Shown in pieces: positions 1-7,678 of a DNA stretch of 22,119 bases; within the stretch, counting starts at the first letter, position 1; every line of letters begins with the position of its first letter. The position numbers and the translations under genes were made by a program. The DNA lies in the NCBI GenBank assembly GCA_934255435.1, contig CAKQNZ010000016.1:1-22119 (forward strand), in the 5' to 3' direction. Source of the stretch: an uncultured Clostridia bacterium (GTDB taxonomy: Bacteria; Bacillota; Clostridia; Peptostreptococcales; Anaerovoracaceae). The notes beneath the pieces were generated by a model. It saw only the letters and a list, made by a program, of their open reading frames with translations. It searched no databases and had not been told where the DNA came from.

Positions 1-927
1 AAACGAGAGCAAACGCAGGAGCAGAGAACAGAAAAGGATAGCATGTATGAACTGTCCGCAAAAAATGACCGACTGAGCTGGGACAGCGACGGCAGGATAA
101 GCATAGACCTGAAGGAAGACATAAAGCGTGGCAACTCAGTACACGGAGCAGGGAGCCGTCTGAAAAAGGGCGAGATACTTGTGAACAAAGGCACAGAGCT
201 CAAGGATTTTCATCTGGCGAGGCTCGTATCCGGAGGTATCACAGAGATCCCTGTCATAAAGAAACCTGTTGTGGCTTTCCTGCCGACAGGCAGCGAGCTG
301 ATAGAGCCGGGCATGGTGCCTGAGCGTGGTCAGAATATAGACAGCAACAGCATCCTGGCAGAATATGAGATAAAGGCTGCAGGAGCGCAGCCGCTTATGT
401 ACAGCATAACTCACGACAGGGAGGATATACTGGAGCAGAGGCTGACGAATGCAGTGTCAAAGGCGGATATCGTTATCATAAACGGCGGTTCGTCAAAAGG
501 CGAAGAGGATTTCAACACAGGACTCCTGGAAAAGAACGGGCAGCTGCTTTTCCACTGGGTAAGATCAGCTCCCGGAAGACCTATGAGTGCAGCAGTGATA
601 GACGGCAGGCTTGTAGTGAATCTGGCAGGACCACCAACGGCAGCTCTTGCAGGGTTTAAATGGCTTATTGGGCCTATGGTGCAGAGACTGACAGGCAGGA
701 AGTCCCGCATCTTCGAATATCGTGATGCTGTGCTGGATAAGGATATGAAAAGCCCTCCGCTCGATCTTTTCAAGCTGATGAGGGCCTATGAGAAAGGCGG
801 TGTGATATATGTAACCGACATCGAGCGGGGCAGCAGTGAATCATCAGGCGCCAATGCATATTTCATAACCGACTATAATAAAGACAGCTATAAAAAAGGA
901 GAACATATACTGATAGGTCTGCTGTAG
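1..927 (+). CDS. MoeA-like molybdopterin molybdotransferase, 5' truncated by the window edge
   Basis: MoeA-family proteins insert molybdate into adenylylated molybdopterin in the cytoplasm. The frame is open from base 1, so the ATG at 43 is almost certainly internal and the N-terminal part lies outside the window. Seen, numbering from that ATG: an RGNSVHGAGSRLKKGE segment matching the usual (G)xNIRxxGEDIxxG region; PTGSEL near residue 81, where most MoeA proteins have STGDEL; NGGSSKGEEDF where GGVSVGxxDF is usual; APGRP; and NLAGPPTAAL in place of GLPGNPVSAL. The last 60 or so residues fit the beta-barrel domain IV. The fold assignment is firm. The changes at catalytic-cleft motifs suggest a divergent subfamily, perhaps one tied to specialised molybdenum enzymes of anaerobes, which is inference. 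The methyltransferase gene follows after 17 bp and is probably cotranscribed. Confidence 0.85.
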   Translation, partial: KREQTQEQRTEKDSMYELSAKNDRLSWDSDGRISIDLKEDIKRGNSVHGAGSRLKKGEILVNKGTELKDFHLARLVSGGITEIPVIKKPVVAFLPTGSELIEPGMVPERGQNIDSNSILAEYEIKAAGAQPLMYSITHDREDILEQRLTNAVSKADIVIINGGSSKGEEDFNTGLLEKNGQLLFHWVRSAPGRPMSAAVIDGRLVVNLAGPPTAALAGFKWLIGPMVQRLTGRKSRIFEYRDAVLDKDMKSPPLDLFKLMRAYEKGGVIYVTDIERGSSESSGANAYFITDYNKDSYKKGEHILIGLL

Positions 928-944
928 ATCAGGGAGGATCCAAG

Positions 945-1805
945 ATGAGTATTATCAACTGGAGAGAAATAGAAAAGCTCACAGGCTGGGCGAGGATGGC
1001 GTCAGACGAGGACGCCGAACACTGGGATATAGGCGCAGCCGGGTGGCAGCGCAGGATAGGCTTCGAACAGAAATTTTCACAGGCACAGGCAGACGCACTT
1101 ACAAAGATCACATCAGAGGACACCGTCCTCGATGCATGCTGCGGGACAGGCAGACTGACTTTGCCACTGGCGAAAAAGGCAAAGCATGTATACAGTGTGG
1201 ATGCAGGAAAACAGATGCTGGAATACTGCAGTGAAAATGTCAGAAGTGCAGGTTTTGAAAATGTGACTGTGAAAAATATCGGCAACTGGCACAAGTGCGA
1301 GCCGGGAAGAGAGATCCCTGTAGTCGATGTGGCGGTCGCATGTATTTCACCTGCCCAGGCTGATATCATAAAATTCAGCAGGTGTGCTCGCAAATACTGC
1401 TATTTCCTTTCATTCACAGGAGAACCGTATCGCTTCTTCATGGCGGAGCTGTTTCAGGGCGTACACGATCAGTGGGGCCGCATGATGCAGCAGAGAAAGC
1501 CTGAAGGCAGACAGAAGAGCGGCATAGACGTACCTTTCAATGTGCTGTATCAGTACGGAGCAAATCCGACTGTGGATTATGTTGACGGAGGATGGGAGTA
1601 CGAGGCAGATACTGCTGAGGAAGTGTACAGATATCTTGCAGGTTTTTCTCATGACGATGTCCCTGAAGACAAATGGGAGATATTCCGCAGCAACTGCGAC
1701 AAGCGGATGGAAAAGACTCCGGAGGGCAGATACAGATATTTTGCGAAGACGCAAATGTATGTTCTGGGCTGGGATCCGTCGGAGATAGATTTTACAGAAC
1801 TGTAG
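945..1805 (+). CDS. class I SAM-dependent methyltransferase, substrate unknown
   Basis: A 286-residue soluble protein with a Rossmann-type methyltransferase core. Residues 61-72 read VLDACCGTGRLT, a good motif I for S-adenosylmethionine binding. VYSVDAGKQMLEYC shortly after fits motif II, with an acidic residue for the ribose hydroxyls. About 60 residues precede motif I, and the C-terminal half (WGRMMQQR, YQYGANPTVDY and onward) looks like a substrate-binding region that I do not recognise. The ATG at 945 has GGGAGG at 932-937 with good spacing. It directly follows the moeA-like gene, and a strong terminator lies 24 bp after its stop, so the two form the end of one transcript. That suggests, without proving, a role near molybdenum-cofactor or metal metabolism. 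The methyl acceptor cannot be told from sequence. Confidence 0.8.
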   Translation: MSIINWREIEKLTGWARMASDEDAEHWDIGAAGWQRRIGFEQKFSQAQADALTKITSEDTVLDACCGTGRLTLPLAKKAKHVYSVDAGKQMLEYCSENVRSAGFENVTVKNIGNWHKCEPGREIPVVDVAVACISPAQADIIKFSRCARKYCYFLSFTGEPYRFFMAELFQGVHDQWGRMMQQRKPEGRQKSGIDVPFNVLYQYGANPTVDYVDGGWEYEADTAEEVYRYLAGFSHDDVPEDKWEIFRSNCDKRMEKTPEGRYRYFAKTQMYVLGWDPSEIDFTEL

Positions 1806-1828
1806 TAATAAATAATAAAAAAAACATG

Positions 1829-1876
1829 ATCTCCGGATGATGAAATCGTCATCCGGAGATTTTCGCATTTTTTGTA
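1829..1876 (+). terminator. intrinsic terminator after the methyltransferase gene
   Basis: A perfect 12-bp stem (ATCTCCGGATGA at 1829-1840 with its complement at 1849-1860) with an 8-nt loop is followed by a T-rich run reaching 1873. An A-rich stretch precedes it at 1811-1824. It ends the moeA-like/methyltransferase unit and separates it from the promoter at 1890. Confidence 0.92.
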
Positions 1877-1889
1877 TTGCCTGACTTCC

Positions 1890-1918
1890 TTGCAATATAC
1901 TGCCTGGTAGGATATAAT
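1890..1918 (+). promoter_or_regulatory. sigma-A-type promoter for the XpaC-like gene
   Basis: TTGCAA at 1890-1895 and TATAAT at 1913-1918 are separated by exactly 17 bp. The expected start is near 1925, about 30 bp before the ATG at 1954. It lies directly after the preceding terminator and may drive the whole xpaC-like/hypCDE run, since no promoter of similar quality was seen between 3373 and 3421. Confidence 0.8.
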
Positions 1919-1953
1919 TAGATATTAAAGTATTTGGATTCTGGAGGAATTTG

Positions 1954-3372
1954 ATGGCAGGAAAAGACTGGAACGATCTGGGGCAGGACATAAACAGGAT
2001 AATACAGGATGCGGTGGATAAAAGCGATTTCAGCCGTCTGAACGACAGTATACAGGGCATACTGAGCCAGACTTTCTGCGGCTCGCAGAAGCAAAACAGC
2101 GGCAGTGGATGGGAGTTCGATCTCAGTGGCAGTAAGTCAGAACATTCTCAGACCGGCAGCAGGCCCCAGCAGAAGCAGACTTCCGGCGGATCAGGAAATG
2201 CAGCTGAGAGCAGGCAGGAGGCAGGTGCTTCGGGCAACAGAGCTAAGCAGCCGAAAGCTCCCGAAAGAGAAAACGGTACATCGCAGCAGAATGTATCACA
2301 TGCAGGAAGTGGCAGCAGACCGCAAAGACAGCAGCAGTCGCAGACTCAGGGGTATGCATACAGAGAACCTGTGACATACGGAAACACTGCAGGATCATAC
2401 AGCAAAAAATGGAAAAAAGCGCCGTACTTTGCAGGTAACGGCAAAAAATATGGCGCATCGGCAGGTCTCCTGTCAGGCGGCATTTCCCTTATGGTGGTAA
2501 GCTGCGTGCCGCTGGCTATGCTGATAATAAAGGCATTCATGGGGCACAGCAGCGGTATGGCTATGTTCATTTCCTTCATGGTGTGTCTTGCCGCAGGCAT
2601 AGTGATGACAGCTGCAGGCGGACACCGGTTCAGAATGGCAGGAAGGTTCAACAGATATATCAGGATCCTGAATGGCAGGCATTATGCAGATATAAAGATA
2701 CTGGCTGAATATTCACAGGCCACAGAAAAAGACATCCTGAAGGACATAAAGAAAATGATAAAAAAAGGGTGGTTCACACAGGGTCATCTTGACGAAAATG
2801 AAACATGCCTGATGGTTTCCAACGAAGCTTACAGGCAGTATCTCAATACAGTAAAAAATATGCAGATACAGCAGCAGGAGAGGGAGGCCAGAGCCCGTGC
2901 AGAGAAGGCACGCAAGGACAGGCTCACGCCTGAGGCGGCTGCCATGCTGGACAGAGGCAGAGAATACATAGTAAGGATAAGAAAGAGCAATGATGCGATA
3001 CCGGGAGAGGAGATCTCAGCGAAGATAAAGAGAATAGAGCTCCTTGTGGCAAGGATACTGCAGCAGGCAGAAGCTCATCCGGAAACTATAAGCGATCTGA
3101 GACGGCTGATGGACTATTACCTGCCTACCACGGTGAAGCTGCTGGATGCGTATGAGGAGCTGGACAGCCAGCCGGTCCAGGGTGAAAACATAACGTCATC
3201 AAAGAAAGAGATAGAGAAGACTCTCGATACACTGAACCAGGCTTTTGAGAAACTGCTGGACGATATGTTCAGAGACAGAGCATGGGACGTATCGGCAGAC
3301 ATATCTGTGCTGGAAACGATGCTGGCGCAGGAGGGTCTGACAGAAAATGATTTCGGCAGAATAAATGTATGA
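1954..3372 (+). CDS. XpaC-family (5-bromo-4-chloroindolyl phosphate hydrolysis) membrane protein
   Basis: A 472-residue protein with three parts. Residues 1-40 form an amphipathic acidic helix (DWNDLGQDINRIIQDAVDK). Residues about 42-150 are a low-complexity Gln/Ser/Gly-rich linker. Two membrane segments follow at about 168-195 and 203-222, then a long charged, helical cytoplasmic region. The C-terminal half, with MLDRGREYIVRIRKSNDAIP and DLRRLMDYYLPTTVKLLDAY, matches the XpaC family, named after a Bacillus subtilis protein linked to X-phosphate hydrolysis. The true biochemical function is unclear. Start: GGAGG at 1943-1947 fits the ATG at 1954; a TTG at 1951 is less likely. XpaC genes often sit beside a telA-type gene, but here hypC follows after 49 bp. 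Family call good, function unknown. Confidence 0.8.
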   Translation: MAGKDWNDLGQDINRIIQDAVDKSDFSRLNDSIQGILSQTFCGSQKQNSGSGWEFDLSGSKSEHSQTGSRPQQKQTSGGSGNAAESRQEAGASGNRAKQPKAPERENGTSQQNVSHAGSGSRPQRQQQSQTQGYAYREPVTYGNTAGSYSKKWKKAPYFAGNGKKYGASAGLLSGGISLMVVSCVPLAMLIIKAFMGHSSGMAMFISFMVCLAAGIVMTAAGGHRFRMAGRFNRYIRILNGRHYADIKILAEYSQATEKDILKDIKKMIKKGWFTQGHLDENETCLMVSNEAYRQYLNTVKNMQIQQQEREARARAEKARKDRLTPEAAAMLDRGREYIVRIRKSNDAIPGEEISAKIKRIELLVARILQQAEAHPETISDLRRLMDYYLPTTVKLLDAYEELDSQPVQGENITSSKKEIEKTLDTLNQAFEKLLDDMFRDRAWDVSADISVLETMLAQEGLTENDFGRINV

Positions 3373-3421
3373 TGTCTGCAGAGAACTGTCAGGTGGATAA
3401 AAAAGAGGAGGAAGTCAAGGA

Positions 3422-3655
3422 ATGTGTATAGCAGTGCCCGGCAGGGTGGTTGAGATCACAGACAATATCGCAAAGGTGGATTTCAACGGTAATACAGTAA
3501 AGGTCAATACAGGTATAGTGGACCCGAAGGTGGGACAGTATGTGCTTGTACATGCAGGATGCGCCATCGAAGTGATGGAAAAGGATAAAGCTCAGGAGCT
3601 TATCGATCTGTTCGATGAAATAGAATCGCTGCAGCAGGAGAGTGCAGGGTCATGA
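3422..3655 (+). CDS. hypC: HypC, [NiFe]-hydrogenase maturation chaperone
   Basis: A 77-residue protein starting MCIAVPGRVVEI. The Cys2 directly after the initiator Met is the conserved residue HypC uses to hold the Fe(CN)2CO unit and to contact the hydrogenase large-subunit precursor. The conserved His is at residue 44 in YVLVHAGCAIE. Length is typical. It acts in the cytoplasm with HypD. A GAGGAGG ribosome binding site lies about 10 bp upstream. The stop overlaps the hypD start as ATGA (3652-3655), implying translational coupling and matched amounts of the two partners. No hydrogenase structural gene is in the window. Confidence 0.96.
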   Translation: MCIAVPGRVVEITDNIAKVDFNGNTVKVNTGIVDPKVGQYVLVHAGCAIEVMEKDKAQELIDLFDEIESLQQESAGS

Positions 3656-4695
3656 AAATAGAGCAGATAGTAGAGTATCTGAAGTCATATGACGGCAGAG
3701 AACTGAAGATAATGGAAGTATGCGGCACGCATACAGCATCCATATTCAAAAACGGCATAAGGAGCCTTATATCTGACAAGATAAAACTCATTTCAGGTCC
3801 GGGATGTCCTGTGTGTGTCACGCCTACAGCATATATCGATAAATGCATAGAGTATGCTACGCAGCAGGATACAGTGCTGCTGACTTTCGGAGACATGATG
3901 AAAGTCCCCGGCAGCAGGGGAAGTCTTTCTGAAGCAAAGGGCAGCGGAGCCAACGTTCATATGATGTACTCGCCTTTCGAGGCAGTGGAGCTGGCGGCTG
4001 AAAATCCTCAAAAAACTTATGTGGTGGCTGCAGTGGGCTTTGAGACTACAGCACCGGCATATGCACTGATGATGCAGCAGGCGAAAGCTGCAGGCCTGAA
4101 AAATGTAAAGGTGGTGACAGCTCTCAAGACTGCGATACCTGCACTTGAATGGATATGCGACAACCAGAAAGACGTGGACGGTTTCATCTGTCCGGGTCAT
4201 GTCAGCGTCATCACAGGCAGCGATGTATACAGGAGTCTTTCGGACAGATATGGCAAGCCTTTCGTCGTGGCAGGGTTTGAAGCGGAGCACATACTGGCCG
4301 CCATATACAGGATAGTGAAGCAGATCGAAGACGGTCTTGGTCTGACAGAAAATCTGTATACCAATGCAGTGAAGCCTGAAGGCAACCGCAAGGCGATAGA
4401 CGTCACAAACAGTGTGTTCAGTCCTGGACCTGCCATGTGGCGCGGACTTGGCGTCATAGAGGACTCAGGACTTTATGTAAATGATGAGTATGCAGAGTTT
4501 GACGGAGGCAGCAGGGATCTTTTTGAAGATATGGAGCTGCCGGAGGAGTGCTGCTGCGGCAAAGTCATAGTAGGCATAATGAATCCTGATCAGTGTCCTA
4601 TGTTCGGCAGAGCATGTACGCCGATGAAACCTTTCGGTCCGTGCATGGTGTCTGCAGAAGGTTCCTGCGGTATATGGTACAGGAACGTGCACTGA
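3652..4695 (+). CDS. hypD: HypD, [4Fe-4S] hydrogenase maturation protein
   Basis: A 347-residue protein of usual HypD length. HypD is the scaffold on which iron receives its CN and CO ligands before transfer to the hydrogenase. Visible motifs: MEVCGTHT with Cys24 and His26; GPGCPVC with Cys52 and Cys55, the thiol pair; PGHVSVITG; and a C-terminal cysteine-rich region with CCCGK, NPDQCPMFGRACTP, FGPCMVSAEGSC that supplies the iron-sulfur cluster ligands. All expected cysteines appear present. It is coupled to hypC by a 4-bp overlap. A 143-bp gap follows before hypE, unusual for such closely cooperating genes. Confidence 0.96.
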   Translation: MKIEQIVEYLKSYDGRELKIMEVCGTHTASIFKNGIRSLISDKIKLISGPGCPVCVTPTAYIDKCIEYATQQDTVLLTFGDMMKVPGSRGSLSEAKGSGANVHMMYSPFEAVELAAENPQKTYVVAAVGFETTAPAYALMMQQAKAAGLKNVKVVTALKTAIPALEWICDNQKDVDGFICPGHVSVITGSDVYRSLSDRYGKPFVVAGFEAEHILAAIYRIVKQIEDGLGLTENLYTNAVKPEGNRKAIDVTNSVFSPGPAMWRGLGVIEDSGLYVNDEYAEFDGGSRDLFEDMELPEECCCGKVIVGIMNPDQCPMFGRACTPMKPFGPCMVSAEGSCGIWYRNVH

Positions 4696-4808
4696 CATAC
4701 AGTCAGGACAAAGACCGGAATCAGGATCAAAAAATACAGGATCATGAAATATTATCAGAGTATGCTGCTGCAGATCACCAGCACAGCAGGCTCTGTTTTT
4801 TGGAACGT

Positions 4809-4826
4809 CAGTCCCGGAGAGGACTG
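4809..4826 (+). promoter_or_regulatory. hairpin next to the hypE ribosome binding site
   Basis: CAGTCC (4809-4814) and GGACTG (4821-4826) form a 6-bp stem with a CGGAGA loop. It abuts the GAGGAGG ribosome binding site at 4828-4834. There is no U-tract after it, so it is not a terminator. It could tune translation or stabilise the hypE part of the message. The stem is short and may be chance. Confidence 0.3.
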
Positions 4827-4838
4827 CGAGGAGGCAAT

Positions 4839-5819
4839 ATGAAGATAACAATGGCTCACGGCAGCGGCGGCAAGTCTTCTGCACAGCTTATGAGCGATAT
4901 ATTCGGCAGACATTTCAGTAACCAGGTCCTGGACAGGATGGAGGATGCAGCTGTCCTTGAAGTAAAGGGGCGAATAGCATGCAGTACAGACTCTTTTGTA
5001 GTGACTCCCCTTGTATTCAAGGGAGGCGACATCGGTAAGCTGTGCGTGTGCGGTACTGTCAACGATCTTCTGATGATGGGAGCAGTACCTAAATATCTGA
5101 CATGCGGATTCATTCTTGAAGAAGGACTGGATACAGAGCTCCTTGACAAGATCGTAGCATCCATGGCTGCGCAGGCCCGTGAAGCAGGCGTCATCATAGT
5201 CGCAGGAGACACGAAAGTAGTAGAAGGAAACGGCGGTCTTTACATAAACACTACAGGCATAGGCGAGATACCCGAAGGCCGTGACGTCAGCAGCAGCAAC
5301 TGCAGGCCAGGAGATGCAGTGATACTGTCAGGCAATCTGGGAGACCATCACGCATGCATACTCAGCCACAGGATGGAGATAGAAAACGATATAAAGAGCG
5401 ACTGTGCAGCGCTCAACGACATAGTCGATGCGCTTTTCAAAGAGGGTATAGATGTCAGGACCATGAGAGACGTGACAAGAGGCGGTCTCGGCACCGTTCT
5501 CAACGAGATAGCAGACAGCTCCTCATGCATGGTGGAGCTTGAGGAGGACAGCATACCAGTCCACGATGATGTCCGTGGATTCGCAGATATACTGGGACTG
5601 GATCCTCTTTACATGGGCAATGAAGGAAAGATGATAGCTGTCGTGCCCGGCGAGGAGGCACAGAAGGCTCTCGAGGTCATGAAAAATACAGAGCATGGCA
5701 AAGATGCAGCGATCATCGGCACGATAAAAGAAGGCGAAGGAACATATCTGAAGACGAGACTCGGTGCGACGAGACGCTTCGATGTGCTCTACGGGGAAGG
5801 TCTGCCGAGGATATGCTAG
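4839..5819 (+). CDS. hypE: HypE, carbamoyl dehydratase for hydrogenase cyanide ligands
   Basis: A 326-residue protein. HypE converts the carbamoyl group placed on its C-terminal cysteine by HypF into thiocyanate, using ATP, and donates CN to iron on HypC-HypD. Seen: the N-terminal MAHGSGGKSSAQLM motif; STDSFVVTPLVFKGGDIGKL, typical of the AIR-synthase/SelD/HypE fold; VAGDTKVVEGN; MRDVTRGGLGTVLNEIA; and the diagnostic C-terminal PRIC ending in Cys326. The ATG at 4839 is chosen because it gives the normal family N terminus and has GAGGAGG at 4828-4834. The frame stays open upstream to an ATG at 4593, but that extension overlaps hypD and does not resemble HypE. HypA, HypB and HypF genes are not in the window. 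Confidence 0.95.
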   Translation: MKITMAHGSGGKSSAQLMSDIFGRHFSNQVLDRMEDAAVLEVKGRIACSTDSFVVTPLVFKGGDIGKLCVCGTVNDLLMMGAVPKYLTCGFILEEGLDTELLDKIVASMAAQAREAGVIIVAGDTKVVEGNGGLYINTTGIGEIPEGRDVSSSNCRPGDAVILSGNLGDHHACILSHRMEIENDIKSDCAALNDIVDALFKEGIDVRTMRDVTRGGLGTVLNEIADSSSCMVELEEDSIPVHDDVRGFADILGLDPLYMGNEGKMIAVVPGEEAQKALEVMKNTEHGKDAAIIGTIKEGEGTYLKTRLGATRRFDVLYGEGLPRIC

Positions 5820-5861
5820 TGCCGTCGTAAGAAATGCAAAGTGAAATACTGGAAACAATAA

Positions 5862-5897
5862 CAGGACCAGCAGCTTTTCATAAGGCAGCTGGTCCTG
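5862..5897 (+). repeat. stable inverted repeat between hypE and the MBL-fold gene
   Basis: CAGGACCAGC at 5862-5871 pairs perfectly with 5888-5897. After one A-A mismatch the stem continues with about five more pairs, including one G-U, to a 4-nt loop. The sequence after it (ACGATGTAAAG) has no U-tract. It is therefore not a classical intrinsic terminator; it may stabilise the upstream message or act as a weak attenuator. Confidence 0.6.
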
Positions 5898-5936
5898 ACG
5901 ATGTAAAGAAAACAGAACATTAGGAAAGGCATTAAA

Positions 5937-6806
5937 ATGGAACTGAAACAGGTGGGGAGCAGTACATATTATATACAGCATCGTACCAATATAGGCGTAT
6001 ACCTTCTGCCGGACAACAAAGTCTGTCTTATAGACACAGGCAGTCTCGGAGATGGTGAGAAGATCGACAGTCTGATATCTGCACAGGGCTGGGAGATCGG
6101 ATATATCATAAACACACATACACATATAGATCACCTTGGCGGCAACAAGTATCTGATGGGCAAATATCAGATACCGGCGTACTGTGCAGATACAGAGATA
6201 CCCTTTGCACACTGCAGCGAGCTTGAAGCCGCATACATGAACGGAGGCAAACCATGCAGGAAGCTGAGAGAGGTATTCACCCACACAGGCAGGATGGGGT
6301 TCAGGGATATAGAGACATCCTATGGCGGAGACCTGCAGTGGATATATCTTCCGGGACATTCCTTCGGCATGATCGGTATCAGGACTCCTGATGACATCTG
6401 GTTCACGGCAGATGCATACATGGGGCGTGATGGTCTGGAAAGGCACAGCTTCGCATATATGTGCGATGTAGAGGCGTATATAGATACTCTCGAAAAAGTA
6501 AAGACTCTGGAGGGAAAGCTTTTCATACCGTCCCACGGAGATGCCGAGGAGTCAGTGTCAGAGACTGCAGAGCTGAATATGATAAAAACGAGAGATACGA
6601 TAGAACTCATCAGAGATATATGCAGTGATGAGATATCCCTGGACGGCATACTGCAGCAGCTGTACCAGAGGCTGGAAATGAGGACGAACATCGTGAACCA
6701 TGCACTGATATCATCTACTGCAAAATGCTATCTCACATATTTGCAGGACAGAGGTGAGCTCGAGTGCAGCTTCAAAGACTGTATACTCCACTGGAAAAAA
6801 GCATGA
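5937..6806 (+). CDS. MBL-fold metallo-hydrolase, substrate unknown
   Basis: A 289-residue cytoplasmic protein with the metallo-beta-lactamase fold. Residues 61-66 are HTHIDH, the HxHxDH metal motif. His141 in LPGHSFG, Asp159 in FTADAYMG and His200 in PSHGD complete the usual two-metal site, so it should be catalytically competent. The C-terminal 70 residues are helical and contain no second recognisable domain. Family members include thioesterases, glyoxalase II-like enzymes and other hydrolases; the substrate cannot be read here. AGGAAAGG at 5922-5929 serves the ATG at 5937. It lies 117 bp after hypE with no good promoter between, so it may be read from the hyp transcript. A link to hydrogenase maturation is only positional. 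Confidence 0.85.
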   Translation: MELKQVGSSTYYIQHRTNIGVYLLPDNKVCLIDTGSLGDGEKIDSLISAQGWEIGYIINTHTHIDHLGGNKYLMGKYQIPAYCADTEIPFAHCSELEAAYMNGGKPCRKLREVFTHTGRMGFRDIETSYGGDLQWIYLPGHSFGMIGIRTPDDIWFTADAYMGRDGLERHSFAYMCDVEAYIDTLEKVKTLEGKLFIPSHGDAEESVSETAELNMIKTRDTIELIRDICSDEISLDGILQQLYQRLEMRTNIVNHALISSTAKCYLTYLQDRGELECSFKDCILHWKKA

Positions 6807-6811
6807 TAATG

Positions 6812-6865
6812 AAAAATACCTGAGACATCCGGCCTTTCGGTGAGATCGATGTATCAGGTATTTTT
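6812..6865. terminator. bidirectional intrinsic terminator between convergent genes
   Basis: AAAAATACCTGA at 6812-6823 pairs perfectly over 12 bp with 6854-6865. Inside are ACATC/GATGT (6825-6829 with 6848-6852) and a small CCG/CGG stem. The stem ends in five A's on one side and five T's on the other, so it can work in both directions. It lies 5 bp after the MBL gene and about 110 bp beyond the deoC stop on the opposite strand. The stretch 6866-6975 holds nothing else I can support. Confidence 0.85.
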
Positions 6866-6975
6866 GTAAGTAAGATCATATGCAGCGGTATACATAGTGG
6901 TTTATGCTCCGGCAGGGGATGTGATCCGGGTATGGTGCTGCAATGCCGGCAAAACAGATGGAAGCCTTAACAGTA

Positions 6976-7662
6976 TCAGAGCTGACTGTTTCTTTCACCA
7001 TATTCCTTGATGATGCTGACTGATGCGCTGCATCCAAGTCTGTCGGCACCTGCATCTATGAACGCATGAGCATCTTCCAGTGTCCTTATACCTCCGGAAG
7101 CTTTCACTCCAAGTCTCTTGCCGACACATCTTTTCATAAGCTCCACATGGTGCAACGTAGCTCCGCCGCTGCTGAATCCGGTGGATGTCTTTACGAAATC
7201 AGCACCGGCTTCTTCGGCTATGCTGCAGAGTTTCGTTATCTCATCATCAGAAAGCAGACATGTTTCCAGGATGACTTTCAGTATCGCAGGTCTTTCAGGA
7301 AGGTGACTGTGACAGACGTCTGCAAGAGCGGCTATCTCATCTCTGATATACGACCAGCTGCCGTCTTTTGCGGCGCCGATATTTATCACCATATCTATTT
7401 CAGACGCACCGTCTGCTACAGCCTGTCTTGTTTCGGCAGCTTTTATTGTGGCTGACATTGCTCCGAAAGGGAAACCCACTACGGTAGCTACTCTGACATT
7501 TGTATTTTTAAGTTTTTCATAAGCCCGTGCTGTGTGGCATCCGTTTACGCATACAGATGCGAACCCATATCCGGCAGCTTCATCACACAGTTTGTCTATA
7601 GCCGCTGCCGAAGCATCGGGCTTAAGCAGCGTATGATCGAAGTATTTACTGAATTCCTTCAT
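6976..7662 (-). CDS. deoC: DeoC, deoxyribose-phosphate aldolase
   Basis: A 228-residue class I aldolase that splits 2-deoxyribose 5-phosphate into glyceraldehyde 3-phosphate and acetaldehyde in deoxynucleoside breakdown. Catalytic residues are in place: Asp90 in SEIDMVINIG, the Schiff-base Lys158 in VKTSTGF, and Lys187 in VKASGGIRT. The FDHTLLKP opening and phosphate-binding C-terminal glycines fit the family, and length is normal. The start has a GGAGG site 8 bp upstream. It begins 16 bp after lysA on the same strand with no visible promoter between, so it should be cotranscribed with lysA and fall under the lysine riboswitch. That is an odd partner for a nucleoside catabolic enzyme; no other deo genes are nearby. 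Confidence 0.96.
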   Translation of the reverse strand: MKEFSKYFDHTLLKPDASAAAIDKLCDEAAGYGFASVCVNGCHTARAYEKLKNTNVRVATVVGFPFGAMSATIKAAETRQAVADGASEIDMVINIGAAKDGSWSYIRDEIAALADVCHSHLPERPAILKVILETCLLSDDEITKLCSIAEEAGADFVKTSTGFSSGGATLHHVELMKRCVGKRLGVKASGGIRTLEDAHAFIDAGADRLGCSASVSIIKEYGERNSQL

Positions 7663-7678
7663 AAAAGTGGCCTCCGTT

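Noticed and set aside
4593..4838. Upstream extension of the hypE reading frame
   Set aside because: It overlaps hypD, has a sequence unlike any HypE N terminus, and the ATG at 4839 has a good ribosome binding site and gives the normal family start.
5862..5897. Intrinsic terminator after hypE
   Set aside because: The stem is strong but no U-tract follows; kept only as an inverted repeat.
5523..6536. Long minus-strand frame of 337 codons opposite hypE and the MBL gene
   Set aside because: It is antisense to two well-supported genes and shows no domain pattern; such shadow frames are common on the opposite strand of this codon usage.
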